A stretch of 64,000 nt of DNA from AEGEAN-183 sp045563675 (GTDB taxonomy: Bacteria; Pseudomonadota; Gammaproteobacteria; Magnimaribacterales; Magnimaribacteraceae), in the NCBI GenBank assembly GCA_045563675.1, contig JBJLIX010000002.1, positions 186,001 to 250,000 on the forward strand. Direction: 5' to 3'. Below, piece after piece: positions 52,352-61,958 of this stretch. Both the position numbers and the translations under genes were made by a program. The notes below the pieces were generated by a model. It was given only the letters and a program-made list of their open reading frames with translations. It made no database searches and was not told where the DNA came from. How positions within the stretch are numbered: the first letter of the stretch is position 1; every line of letters begins with the position of its first letter.

Positions 52352-53386
52352 TTAAAAGAATTTAGAAGTTTTATAGCTAACACTTTCATCTTCTTCATAT
52401 ATATAAATGACTTTTAACTTATTTCTATTAGCAAATTCCAGACCTTTAATAACACCCATTACATTTAAAGCTGTTGCTAAAGCGTCTGCTTCTGTGGCGT
52501 TGTTAGAAATAACACTTACGGAAAGATGATCTTTTTTGATAGGTTTTAAGGTAACAGGGTCAATGGTATGAGAAAGAAGGATATCATTTACTTTTCTTTG
52601 ATTTCTATACTCCCCTGAGGTAGCTAAAGAAAAGTTATTGTAGTTTGAAGTTTCTAAAATAATTAGAGGAAGGCTTTTATTTGTAGGGTCTTCTATTGCC
52701 ACTTTCCAGGCTTCATTTTTATATTTAGACCCCTTTGTTCTAACTTCACCTCCCAATTCTATTAAAAAAGATTCTATTGATTGAGATTCTAGGAATTCAC
52801 TTAACTTATCAATAGCAAATCCTTTAGCTATTCCAGACATATCTAAATAAACTTCATTTAATCGTCTTACTTTCAAGTTTACTAAGTCAACTTCATAAGA
52901 ATTACATTTTATTTCTGTTATAAATTTATCTACCTCTTCTACATAATCTGTATCTAATAAATCTCTTTGAGGTCCAAAACCATAATAATTAACTAAATGA
53001 CCTACACTGATGTTAAATGAACCAAAAGTATCCATGCATATTTTTTGGGATAAAATAGCAAGATTTCCAAAGTCTTTTGAGACTTTTACCCATTTATTTA
53101 AATCACTTCTATTAATTTTTGAAATACTAGAGTTACTAGAATATGTAGACATCTCTTGATTAACTTCATCTAGAACTTTAAAAATATCTTGTTCTAGATT
53201 TATTTCTTCTTGGGATTTAGCTATTACTTTATATGTAGTACCCATAATTTCACCAGAATAACTAGTTAGTGTTTCTCTTTCATAGGTAATGAAGGTTAAT
53301 AAAAAGATTAAAACTATTGAACTAAAAAGTACCTTATAGTAAAGGTTATTAAATTGACGAAAAAATAATTTAAGAGCCAAAATCAT
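52352..53386 (-). CDS. apbE: FAD:protein FMN transferase
   Basis: A 344-residue ApbE-family enzyme that attaches FMN to threonines of NqrB and NqrC. After an N-terminal membrane anchor (VLFSSIVLIFLLTFITY), MGTTYKVI, DMSGIAKGFAIDKLSE and LIELGGEVRTKG are the FAD-binding and catalytic elements, and SVISNNATEADALATAL is at the end. No lipobox cysteine is evident. The ATG at 53386 overlaps nqrF by 17 bases; an in-frame GTG at 53413 is possible. It sits directly after nqrF. Confidence 0.94.
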   Translation of the reverse strand: MILALKLFFRQFNNLYYKVLFSSIVLIFLLTFITYERETLTSYSGEIMGTTYKVIAKSQEEINLEQDIFKVLDEVNQEMSTYSSNSSISKINRSDLNKWVKVSKDFGNLAILSQKICMDTFGSFNISVGHLVNYYGFGPQRDLLDTDYVEEVDKFITEIKCNSYEVDLVNLKVRRLNEVYLDMSGIAKGFAIDKLSEFLESQSIESFLIELGGEVRTKGSKYKNEAWKVAIEDPTNKSLPLIILETSNYNNFSLATSGEYRNQRKVNDILLSHTIDPVTLKPIKKDHLSVSVISNNATEADALATALNVMGVIKGLEFANRNKLKVIYIYEEDESVSYKTSKFF

Positions 53387-54608
53387 CGAACTTAATAGCT
53401 TCTGGTTCAACACCTAGACTATCAAGCATTCCAAAGACTGCAGACATCATGGGAGGTGGCCCGCATAGATAATATTCACAATCTTCTGGTGATGGATGAT
53501 TATTTAAATACTCATCAAGGATAACCTGATGAATAAAACCTTTAGGGCCATCCCAATTATCTTCAGGTAAAGGATTATCCAAAGCCAAAGTCCATGAAAA
53601 ATTTTCAAACCTTTCAGCTAGATCATCATATTCTTCTTTATAAAAAACCTCTTTAAGACTTCTTGCTCCATAGTAAAAAGTAATTTTCCTTTTACTGTTA
53701 AGTCTTAGAAGTTGATCAAAGATATGTGATCTCATAGGAGCCATCCCTGCCCCACCGCCTATAAATATCATTTCTGCTTCTGTTTCGTTAGCAAAGAATT
53801 CACCAAATGGTCCAAAAATTGTAAGTCTATCTCCAGGCTTTAAATTAAAAATATAAGAGGTCATTTCACCAGGAGGAAAATCTGTTCCAGGAGGTGGAAG
53901 TTCAATTCTTACATTGAATTTCATAATCCCCTTTTCTTCTGGATAATTTGCCATTGAATATGCTCTAACAACAGGTTCAGATATTGCGATCGAATTATCC
54001 CAGAAGTTAAATCTTTCTAGGTCGTCGTGATATTTCTTATCTATATCAAAATCTTTAAAATTTATTTCTGAAGGGGGTATTTCCATCTGTACATAGCCTC
54101 CAGCTTTAAAACCTACTTCTTCTCCTTCAGGTAACTTGAGTATTAGTTCCTTAATGAAAGTAGCTACATTTTCATTAGATATAACCTCACATTCCCATTT
54201 TCGTGCTCCAAAAACATCTTCTGGCACTTTAATTTTTAGATTATCTTTTACTGAAACTTGGCAAGAAAGTCTCCATCCCTCTCTCTTTTCTTTATTTGTA
54301 AAATGACTTTCTTCTGTAGGAAGAATTGCTCCGCCTCCTTCAACTATTAAGCATTTACATTGTGCACAAGTACCTTTTCCTCCGCATGCTGAAGAAAGAA
54401 ACATGTTTTCGCCAGCTAGAGTCTGTAGTAACTTGCCACCAGCAGGAACACTTAAAGTCCTATCAGGATCTTCATTCATTTCTATTTCTATATTTCCTGA
54501 GGCTACTAAAAATTTTCTAGAAGCAAGTATAAATAGAATCATTAGATTTACAGCTAACGTAAAGGTAATTACCCCTAAGAAAATATCGTTTTGAAATAAA
54601 TGAATCAT
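53370..54608 (-). CDS. nqrF: Na+-NQR subunit F, NADH-oxidising
   Basis: A 412-residue NADH-binding subunit. One N-terminal helix (LGVITFTLAVNLMILFILAS) anchors it. The [2Fe-2S] domain has C75, C81, C84 and C116. The FAD domain shows RAYSMANYPEEKG and the NADH domain GGGAGMAPMRSHI and YYLCGPPPMM. Electrons from NADH enter the pump here. Confidence 0.98.
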   Translation of the reverse strand: MIHLFQNDIFLGVITFTLAVNLMILFILASRKFLVASGNIEIEMNEDPDRTLSVPAGGKLLQTLAGENMFLSSACGGKGTCAQCKCLIVEGGGAILPTEESHFTNKEKREGWRLSCQVSVKDNLKIKVPEDVFGARKWECEVISNENVATFIKELILKLPEGEEVGFKAGGYVQMEIPPSEINFKDFDIDKKYHDDLERFNFWDNSIAISEPVVRAYSMANYPEEKGIMKFNVRIELPPPGTDFPPGEMTSYIFNLKPGDRLTIFGPFGEFFANETEAEMIFIGGGAGMAPMRSHIFDQLLRLNSKRKITFYYGARSLKEVFYKEEYDDLAERFENFSWTLALDNPLPEDNWDGPKGFIHQVILDEYLNNHPSPEDCEYYLCGPPPMMSAVFGMLDSLGVEPEAIKFDDFGS

Positions 54609-54610
54609 AT

Positions 54611-55222
54611 TTACAAACTAATACCTCCAAATGACATGAAACCAAAACACATTAAGCCTACAGTTATAAAAGTTATCCCTAAACCTTCCAGGCCTCCCGG
54701 AATGTCTGCATACTTAAGTCTTTCTCTGATTCCTGCTAATGCTAATATTGCTAAAGCCCAACCAGCTCCTGCTCCAAATCCGTAAACTACACTTTCTACA
54801 AAAAGATAACTTCTTTCTACCATAAAAAGAGATGCTCCTAATATTGCACAATTAACCGTTATAAGAGGAAGAAAACTACCTAAAGCGTTATATAAAGCAG
54901 GAACAAATTTATCTAAGAACATTTCTAAAATCTGCACAACAGCTGCAATAATCCCAATGTAAGTAATTAAACCTACAAATTCTAAATCAGAATTAGGAAG
55001 TCCTATCCACTCAAGAGCCCCAGCTTTTAGGAATTTAGAATAAATAAGATTATTAATTGGCACAGTTATGGTCAAGACAACAATAACTGCTAGACCTAAT
55101 CCTCCTGCAGCCTTTACATTCTTAGAAATAGCTAAAAAAGTACACATACCCAAAAAGTAAGCTAAAGCAATATTTTCTACAAAAACTGCAGTTATAAAAA
55201 GATTTAGATAATATTCAAACAT
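54611..55222 (-). CDS. nqrE: Na+-NQR subunit E
   Basis: A 203-residue membrane subunit with six helices; together with NqrD it holds the intramembrane iron centre and part of the sodium path. It matches NqrE by FITAVFVENIALAYFLGMCTFLAISKN, the VNCAILGASLFM cysteine segment and the GAGAGWALAILALAGIRERL core. It starts on the nqrD stop (TAATG). Confidence 0.97.
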   Translation of the reverse strand: MFEYYLNLFITAVFVENIALAYFLGMCTFLAISKNVKAAGGLGLAVIVVLTITVPINNLIYSKFLKAGALEWIGLPNSDLEFVGLITYIGIIAAVVQILEMFLDKFVPALYNALGSFLPLITVNCAILGASLFMVERSYLFVESVVYGFGAGAGWALAILALAGIRERLKYADIPGGLEGLGITFITVGLMCFGFMSFGGISL

Positions 55223-55896
55223 TAGATTCTAGTACCTGCTTCTTTTGCTTCTAAATTATTTCTAGCAACCTTAAATTCAGGATCCTCGATTTGATCTTTT
55301 TTCCAACTTCTTAATGCCCAAATAAAGAGCCCAATGATAATGAATGAGCTTCCTGATAATAAAGCAAAATTATTACCTACATACCAACCTCCATTTTGAA
55401 CTAAAGGTAATATTTCATAACTAAGTAAACTTCCTGCTCCAAAGAATTCTCTTATAGTAGCAACAACAATTAAAATTAAACTGTACCCCAAACCATTGCC
55501 TAGGCCATCTAAGAAGCTCATCCAGGGAGAATTTTGCATAGCAAAAGCTTCAGCTCTACCCATAACGATACAATTGGTAATTATTAGGCCAACGAATACG
55601 CCTATAGTTTTGCTATTCTCGTAGTCATAGGCTTTTAATAACTCGTCTACAAGAACTACCAGTGAAGCTATGATTGTAATTTGAACTATCATTCTTACAT
55701 TGGTAGGAATATGGTTTCTGATTAGAGAAACTAATAGGTTTGAAAGACATAAAACAGAAGTCAAAGCAAAACACATTAATAATGTTGGGTATAAATTTGA
55801 AGTTACAGCTAATGCTGAACAAATTCCAAGAATTTGTAATGTTATTGGATTGTCATTAAAGATGGGGTTTAAAAGAATCTTACTTGATTTAGACAT
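55222..55896 (-). CDS. nqrD: Na+-NQR subunit D
   Basis: A 224-residue membrane subunit, partner of NqrE. LNPIFNDNPITLQILGICSALAV, NCIVMGRAEAFAMQNSPWMSFLDGLGNGLGYSLILI and the GAGSLLSYEIL segment are all standard; NCIVMGRAEA carries the cysteine facing the iron. The ATG at 55896 is used rather than an upstream in-frame start; it overlaps nqrC by 8 bases. Confidence 0.97.
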   Translation of the reverse strand: MSKSSKILLNPIFNDNPITLQILGICSALAVTSNLYPTLLMCFALTSVLCLSNLLVSLIRNHIPTNVRMIVQITIIASLVVLVDELLKAYDYENSKTIGVFVGLIITNCIVMGRAEAFAMQNSPWMSFLDGLGNGLGYSLILIVVATIREFFGAGSLLSYEILPLVQNGGWYVGNNFALLSGSSFIIIGLFIWALRSWKKDQIEDPEFKVARNNLEAKEAGTRI

Positions 55897-56698
55897 TTTT
55901 CTTCTTAGCCTCCTCAATTTCCTCTTTTAGCTTAGATAAGAACTTCTTATATCCTAATTCACCTAACCAAAAAGAAAGCATTTTACTAACACCTTTACTT
56001 GTTATTGTAGCTCCAGACAAGCCATCTACCTGGTAAGTAATTTCTGAAGAGCCTCTATCAGCAATGCCTTTAACCACAGTTATTTTTATATTGCCTTCCT
56101 TAGAATGTATTTTTTTGCCTTTCCACAAAGCTTTCCATCTAGGGTTATTTACTTCTGCACCTAGACCTGGAGTTTCTTTATGAGAATAATATTCCAATCC
56201 TATTATTGTATTTAAGTCTGATTCAATTGCTAAGTATCCGTACATAGTTCCCCACAAGCCTAGACCCCTAATTGGAAGGATAATAGCCTTTATAGTTTCA
56301 TCTTCTTTGTATAAGTAAATCTTAGTAAAATTCTCACGTCTTTTTAAAGAACTTATATCTTCCTTTGAACTCAATGCAATAGAAGTAGCTAAGTTCTTAG
56401 AGTAGTCTTCCGATTCATAATTCTTACCACTAAAGGTATTAGGATTTAATGAGTAGTTAAAGTCACCAGTTGTAAGATCTATAACTCTTTCTTCTATAGA
56501 CTTAAATTGTTCTTTAATGTCTTTTTCAGTATTTAAAAGACCTGCTGATGATAGTATTTTTGATTGTTGGTCTTGAACCTTAAGAGAAGCCTGTTTCTCT
56601 CTTAATTCAACTGCTACTGTAGATATAATTATCGAACAGAAAAGGCAAAGACAAATACCTACAATTAGTGTTTTTATTAAAGTATCGTTTTTATTCAT
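55889..56698 (-). CDS. nqrC: Na+-NQR subunit C (FMN-bearing)
   Basis: A 269-residue membrane-anchored subunit with one N-terminal helix and a periplasmic FMN domain. The covalent FMN acceptor is T231 in VDGLSGATITSKG, an intact flavinylation motif. It overlaps nqrB by 8 bases and is cotranslated with it. Confidence 0.97.
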   Translation of the reverse strand: MNKNDTLIKTLIVGICLCLFCSIIISTVAVELREKQASLKVQDQQSKILSSAGLLNTEKDIKEQFKSIEERVIDLTTGDFNYSLNPNTFSGKNYESEDYSKNLATSIALSSKEDISSLKRRENFTKIYLYKEDETIKAIILPIRGLGLWGTMYGYLAIESDLNTIIGLEYYSHKETPGLGAEVNNPRWKALWKGKKIHSKEGNIKITVVKGIADRGSSEITYQVDGLSGATITSKGVSKMLSFWLGELGYKKFLSKLKEEIEEAKKKNV

Positions 56699-57905
56699 GG
56701 CCTTCTATGTATTTCATTCTTTTCTTAATATTTGATTCCTTAACATAATGATCAATTAGTGGTGCAAAAAGATTAGCAAATATAATTGCTAGCATCATTC
56801 CTTCAGGAAATGCAGGATTAATTACTCTAATAAGTACAACCATTATTCCTATTAAAATTCCGTAGATCCATCTTCCAGGGTTAGTATGTGAACCTGATAC
56901 AGGTTCTACAGCCATAAATACTAATCCAAAAGCATAGCCACCAATGACTATATGCCAAAGAAATGTAACTCCAAACATGGCATTTGTATCAGACCCTATA
57001 AAATTAAAAAGATAAGCTGTCAGGAAAGTTCCCAATAACACTCCGGCCACTATCCTCCAAGAAGCTACTTTGGTATACAAGAGAATTAATAGACCTAGTA
57101 AGATAAATAATGTTGATGTTTCTCCTGCTGATCCAGGAATGCTTCCTATAAAAGCATCTATCCAAGAGTAACTCGCTTGTATGCCACTTAATCCTTCTTG
57201 AGAACCAATTCCTAGAATAGTAGGAGAACTAAAACCATCTAGGGCTACCCATACTGCATCTCCAGACCAGTAAGTTGGATAAGCAAAATAAAGAAAAACT
57301 CGACCAGTTAAAGCCGGGTTTAAGAAATTTTTTCCTGTTCCACCAAAAATTTCTTTTCCTATAACAATACCAAAGCTTATTCCCATTGCAACTTGCCAAA
57401 GAGGTACATCAGGCGGACAACAAAGAGCAAAAAGAATAGTTGTTACAAAAGCCCCTTCGCTAATTTCGTGATTTCTAACTACAGCAAAAATCATTTCCCA
57501 TAATATTCCAACTATAAATGTAACTGCATATATGGGAATAAAATAACAAGCACCAAACCACAAACAATCAAAGATACTATTTGGATCATAGTTACAAAAT
57601 ATGTTTATAAAAATAAAATGCCAATCATTAGTAAATTCTCCTGATCCATTTGCTGCTCCTGATAAAGCTTGAAAGCCTATGTTGTACATTCCATAGAAAG
57701 TAGCAGGTAATGCAGCTACCATAACTGTAACCATAACTCTTTGGACATCAGAAGCGTCTCTTATGTGTAAAGATCCAAATGTTCTTCGGATCGAAGAATA
57801 AAAGAAGTTTTCTACTACATCAAAAATAACCCACCATTTTTCATATTTTCCGCCTGTAGAGAAATAAGGTTTTAAATTATCAAATGCTTTTCTTAGGCTA
57901 TCCAT
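56691..57905 (-). CDS. nqrB: Na+-NQR subunit B (FMN-bearing), unusual FMN motif
   Basis: A 404-residue membrane subunit with about ten helices that binds riboflavin and, in known enzymes, a covalent FMN at the threonine of an SGAT motif (T236 in Vibrio). Here the same place reads DGFSSPT, so threonine T229 is kept but the GA before it is SP. Otherwise the core GGTGKNFLNPALTGRVFLYFAYP and AFIGSIPGSAGETSTL segments are standard. The stop overlaps nqrC. Confidence 0.97.
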   Translation of the reverse strand: MDSLRKAFDNLKPYFSTGGKYEKWWVIFDVVENFFYSSIRRTFGSLHIRDASDVQRVMVTVMVAALPATFYGMYNIGFQALSGAANGSGEFTNDWHFIFINIFCNYDPNSIFDCLWFGACYFIPIYAVTFIVGILWEMIFAVVRNHEISEGAFVTTILFALCCPPDVPLWQVAMGISFGIVIGKEIFGGTGKNFLNPALTGRVFLYFAYPTYWSGDAVWVALDGFSSPTILGIGSQEGLSGIQASYSWIDAFIGSIPGSAGETSTLFILLGLLILLYTKVASWRIVAGVLLGTFLTAYLFNFIGSDTNAMFGVTFLWHIVIGGYAFGLVFMAVEPVSGSHTNPGRWIYGILIGIMVVLIRVINPAFPEGMMLAIIFANLFAPLIDHYVKESNIKKRMKYIEGHE

Positions 57906-57907
57906 TT

Positions 57908-59251
57908 TTAACCTTCAATCTCAATAGAATTTAATCTTTCTCTAAGCAAGTAACCAAAGTCATACTTTGATGGGCAGACAAAACTGCACAAAGCGAGATC
58001 TTCTTCATCTAATTCCAATATTCCCAACGCTTGAAGTTCCTCTGTATCACCTATAGCTAGCTGCCTTAATAATAAAGATATTAATAAATTTAATGGAAAT
58101 ACCTGTTCATAAACTCCTATAGGCAAGATAGCCCTATCAGGTCCATACATTCTTGCTTTTATGGGATATTTTTTGTTTTTAAATAGACTTGAGATAAATA
58201 TTCTTAATTTAGAATATCTATTAAATCCAGGTACACCCCAATCGAATAGTTCTCTATCAGAGGCTGTTGGTTCTTCGATGACGCTTATTTGATTGTGATA
58301 TTTACCTAAATAAGAATACGGTCCTATTGCTTCTCTTCCGTTAATAACTGAACCACTTATTAGTCTGTTATTTGAATGTATGACTTCACCTGCAGTTATT
58401 TCCTCAATGCAAGCTCCAACTCTTGTAGAAATAATTCTAGGATTTTCTACCTGAGGTCCTGATAAAGATATATATTTTTTAGTTAAAAGCTTTTTCTTTA
58501 AAAAAAGATATCCAATAGAAATTATATCTGCGTAATCTATATGCCAGTTAATTTTTTTAGTGCTAGTTGGAGAAATAAAATGCATATGTGTACCAACTAA
58601 CCCTGCAGGATGTGGACCTGAGAATTCATGGATATATAGATTTTCTTTTTCTTCTAGACTTAAAAGGGACTTTTCTTTGATACAAATATGTATTGGACAA
58701 TTTATAAAAGACTTAATCACTTGTAAGCCTTGATCAAAGAATTCTTTATTCTCCAGAATTACATTTTCGGGTTCAAGTGACATTGGTGAAGTATCCATGC
58801 AGTTTATAAACATAGAGTTAGGTAGGTCATTTAATCCAGGTATTTTGCTAAAAGGTCTCGTTCTAAAACAAGTCCAGAGACCAGATTCTATGAGAACCCC
58901 TTTAATTGTATCTGGGGTAAGTTGATTTATATCTGCAGTAGGAAAAACAATCTCTTTTTCTTCTTGATCAAGTTCAATAACAACTGATTGTAACGATCTT
59001 CTTTCTCCTTTATTAATAGATTCAACCCTTCCTCCTCCTGGAGATGTAAAAAAAATACCTGGGTTCTTTTTATCTGTGAAAATAGGTTGGCCTAATTTAA
59101 CCTCTTCCCCCTCTGAAACTAACATAGATGGTTTTAGGCCATGATAATCAGAGCCTAATAAAGCTACAGATCGTGGTTTTTTGAAGTCAGATATATTGTC
59201 ATCGGGCAAACCGGATATAGGTATATCTAAGCCTTTCTTTATTTTTACCAT
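57908..59251 (-). CDS. nqrA: Na+-NQR subunit A
   Basis: A 447-residue cytosolic subunit, with quinone-site contact to NqrB. The start KIKKGLDIPISGLP, the SPGGGRVESINKGERRSLQ segment and GPHPAGLVGTHMHFISP match. The end CSFVCPSKYDFGYLLRERLN is conserved. It is the first gene of the operon, and a TATAAT with GC-rich discriminator lies about 58 bases upstream. Confidence 0.97.
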   Translation of the reverse strand: MVKIKKGLDIPISGLPDDNISDFKKPRSVALLGSDYHGLKPSMLVSEGEEVKLGQPIFTDKKNPGIFFTSPGGGRVESINKGERRSLQSVVIELDQEEKEIVFPTADINQLTPDTIKGVLIESGLWTCFRTRPFSKIPGLNDLPNSMFINCMDTSPMSLEPENVILENKEFFDQGLQVIKSFINCPIHICIKEKSLLSLEEKENLYIHEFSGPHPAGLVGTHMHFISPTSTKKINWHIDYADIISIGYLFLKKKLLTKKYISLSGPQVENPRIISTRVGACIEEITAGEVIHSNNRLISGSVINGREAIGPYSYLGKYHNQISVIEEPTASDRELFDWGVPGFNRYSKLRIFISSLFKNKKYPIKARMYGPDRAILPIGVYEQVFPLNLLISLLLRQLAIGDTEELQALGILELDEEDLALCSFVCPSKYDFGYLLRERLNSIEIEG

Positions 59252-59301
59252 TCCCTCAATTTAATTTTTGGGATGAATCAAACTTAAAGTACAGTTAAAT
59301 C

Positions 59302-59314
59302 CGCGCGTATTATA
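59302..59314 (-). promoter_or_regulatory. Putative nqr operon -10 box with CGCG discriminator
   Basis: On the minus strand TATAAT at 59309-59314 is followed after one base by CGCGCGG. It sits in the 92-base gap between gap and nqrA and should drive nqrA-F, apbE and nqrM. No good -35 box is visible. Confidence 0.55.
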
Positions 59315-59343
59315 GTGTTGAAGTGCTCTATTTACTAGAAAGA

Positions 59344-60819
59344 TTATTGATAAGAAGGGTATCTTTTATAAGTCAAACCAACCATCTCTTTAGCAAGACC
59401 AAGTAATTGAACAGTATAGCCAAACTCATTATCGTACCAAACATAGAGAATTGCTTGAGATCCATTACAAATAGTAGCAGCAGAATCAATAATTCCAGCA
59501 TATCTGTTACCAACAAAATCTGCAGATACAACTTCATTTGAATTTGTAAAATCTATCTGGTCCTTGTATTTAGAATGAAAAGCTGTTTGCCTTAAGAAAT
59601 CATTTAAATCTATTGTTTTAATCGTGGAACTCAAATCAAGTTTCATAATAGCTAAAGATACATTGGGTGTAGGTACTCTGATTGCATTTGCAGTTAATTT
59701 CCCTTTCAATTCTGGTAAAACTTCACCTACAGCTTTCCCGGCTCCTGTTTCCGTAATAACTAGATTTAAAGCTGCACTTCTACCTCTTCTAAATTTTTTA
59801 TGGAAGTTATCAATTAAATTCTGATCATTGGTATAGGCATGGATCGTTTCTATGTGACCAGACCGTATCTTATATTCTTCATTCAATACTTTTAAAACAG
59901 GTACAATTGCATTTGTTGTGCAAGACGCGGCTCCCAAGATCTTATCTTTTTTGTTTGCTGTTTGATTATTAATACCATGAACAATATTTTTTACACCGCC
60001 TTTTGCAGGAGCCGTCAAAAGAACTTTTTTTATTCCTTTGCATTTTAAGTGTTTTTCTAAATCGCTTTTTTCTCTCCATACACCTGTATTATCGATCAAT
60101 AAAGCTTCTTTAATACCATGGCTTGTATAATCAATTTTACTAGGGTCATCAGAATAAATTACTTGCACTTCACTGCCATTTATTATTAACATCTCATTTT
60201 TTTGATTTACTCTAACTGTTCCTTTAAATGGACCATGAACCGAATCAGTTCTAAGTAAATTAGCTCTTTTTATTAAATCTTCTTTACTTGATCTTCTGAC
60301 AACTATAGCTCTTAATCTAAGATTATCGCCTCCACCGGAGTCTTCAACTATTAACCTTGTTAATAATCTTCCTATTCTTCCAAAGCCATAAAGAACTACA
60401 TCTTGTGCTTTTTCAAGTACAGAACCTTTTTTTCCTATTAAATCTTGAACTGAGTCTTGAACAAATTCTTCTAAAGACTTTTTATTGTTATCAAATAAGA
60501 AGGCGGCGGCAATTATGCCTATGTCAATTTCCGCTGCTCCTAACTCTAATAAATTAAGTGAATTAATAACTTGATAGGTTTCAAATTCACTTAATTCATT
60601 ATTTTCTGTTTCTCTAACAAATCTATGAGCTTGCATGATTTCTGATACAGAGAGATTCACTAGTAATTTGCCGTAAAGCATTAAATGAACATTTTGTCTG
60701 TATAACCTTCCTATCATAGGAAGCATTTCTTCAGCTAAAGCTTGGCGATATTGAAAATCGCCAAAAGTATCACTTGGAAGATTAGATCTTTTTCTTTTAT
60801 CAGGTTGATCAGAAGGCAT
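59344..60819 (-). CDS. gap: Glyceraldehyde-3-phosphate dehydrogenase, long form
   Basis: A 491-residue GAPDH, about 150 residues longer than the classic glycolytic form because of an N-terminal helical extension (residues about 1-120) before the NAD domain. The cofactor site starts YGFGRIGRLLTRL, and the catalytic cysteine is in GAASCTTNAIVPVL; GAGKAVGEVLPELKGKLTANAIRVPTPNVSL completes the phosphate site. This type sits beside mfd and nqr in Pseudomonas too. It likely functions in gluconeogenesis or glycolysis. It lies 10 bases after an acyl-CoA dehydrogenase and so is probably cotranscribed. Confidence 0.95.
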   Translation of the reverse strand: MPSDQPDKRKRSNLPSDTFGDFQYRQALAEEMLPMIGRLYRQNVHLMLYGKLLVNLSVSEIMQAHRFVRETENNELSEFETYQVINSLNLLELGAAEIDIGIIAAAFLFDNNKKSLEEFVQDSVQDLIGKKGSVLEKAQDVVLYGFGRIGRLLTRLIVEDSGGGDNLRLRAIVVRRSSKEDLIKRANLLRTDSVHGPFKGTVRVNQKNEMLIINGSEVQVIYSDDPSKIDYTSHGIKEALLIDNTGVWREKSDLEKHLKCKGIKKVLLTAPAKGGVKNIVHGINNQTANKKDKILGAASCTTNAIVPVLKVLNEEYKIRSGHIETIHAYTNDQNLIDNFHKKFRRGRSAALNLVITETGAGKAVGEVLPELKGKLTANAIRVPTPNVSLAIMKLDLSSTIKTIDLNDFLRQTAFHSKYKDQIDFTNSNEVVSADFVGNRYAGIIDSAATICNGSQAILYVWYDNEFGYTVQLLGLAKEMVGLTYKRYPSYQ

Positions 60820-60828
60820 TGAAACGTT

Positions 60829-61956
60829 TTATAAGTTAGAGTATTTCTTTAGGTGATAATCAGTATTCCCAAATATTGTAGTAATAGTTGTTAATCTTTT
60901 AAAGAAATGACCAACATTTAATTCTTCAGTTACGCCCATACCTCCATGAAGTTGAACAGCTTGTTGACCTATGAACCTAGCTGCTTTTCCTACTTGATAT
61001 TTTAATCCAGAGATAGATTTTTTTGCGTCTTCTGCATTTTCAACATTTTTTATTGTTGCCATATATAGAAGAGATTTACATTGTTCATATTCCATAAACA
61101 TATCTACCATCCGATGTTGTAAGACTTGAAACTTGCCTATAGCTTGTCCAAATTGCTCTCTGGTCTTTGAATATTCAACAGTAGTTTTATAAAGAACTTC
61201 CATGGCACCCACTGCTTCAGCACAAATTGCTAGAGTTGCTTCATCAATAGATTTTTCTAGTTGACCTAAGGAGCTGCCCTCTTCACCTATTAAATTGTGA
61301 GATGAAACAGAAACATTCTCAAATGTTATTTCTGAAGCTCTCCTTCCATCTACTGTAGGATAATTTCTTAGAGAAATACCTGGTGTTTCAGGGTCTACTA
61401 AAAATAAAGAAATTCCTTCTTTATCTAGTTGATTTCCAGAAGTTCTTGCAACAACTAATAAACTATTTGCATTGGGTCCATTCATCACTACTGATTTAAA
61501 TCCATTAATCTTATAGTTATCCCCGTCTTTTTTTGCTTCTGTTGTCACATCGTGTAAATTAAATCTACTTTGTGGTTCAGTAAAAGCAAGAGCTAAATGA
61601 ACATCTCCAGATATAACCTTTTCTAAAATCTCTTTCTTTTGTTCATTATTTGCAGAAGCGTCTAATAGACCTCCACATAAAACTACTGTTTCAAGAAAAG
61701 GCTCAACAACAAGACCTTTACCAAATTCTTCCATAATAATCATTGATTCCAATGCTGACCCTCCGAATCCACCAGATTCCTCTGATAAAGAAATTCCTAG
61801 CCAACCTAGTTCTGCAAATGTTTTCCAATTATCTTGACCAAAACCCAAGTCAGAATTTACCAATGCTTGCCTCTTCTCCCATTCATAATCGCGTTGGATA
61901 AATTGAGAAACTTGATTTTGGATAAGTGTTTGTTCTTCGTTAAAATTAAAATCCAT
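60829..61956 (-). CDS. Acyl-CoA dehydrogenase, 375 residues
   Basis: A flavin acyl-CoA dehydrogenase of 375 residues. LAFTEPQSRF, MNGPNANSLLVVART and the C-terminal QLHGGMGVTEELNVGHFFKR segment are family elements. The C-terminal end lacks the usual glycine/glutamate block YGGTNEIQR, so it may be the smaller, less usual partner of a heteromeric dehydrogenase with the gene at 61959, as in steroid-degrading actinobacteria. It lies 2 bases after that gene. Substrate unknown. Confidence 0.9.
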   Translation of the reverse strand: MDFNFNEEQTLIQNQVSQFIQRDYEWEKRQALVNSDLGFGQDNWKTFAELGWLGISLSEESGGFGGSALESMIIMEEFGKGLVVEPFLETVVLCGGLLDASANNEQKKEILEKVISGDVHLALAFTEPQSRFNLHDVTTEAKKDGDNYKINGFKSVVMNGPNANSLLVVARTSGNQLDKEGISLFLVDPETPGISLRNYPTVDGRRASEITFENVSVSSHNLIGEEGSSLGQLEKSIDEATLAICAEAVGAMEVLYKTTVEYSKTREQFGQAIGKFQVLQHRMVDMFMEYEQCKSLLYMATIKNVENAEDAKKSISGLKYQVGKAARFIGQQAVQLHGGMGVTEELNVGHFFKRLTTITTIFGNTDYHLKKYSNL

Positions 61957-61958
61957 AT

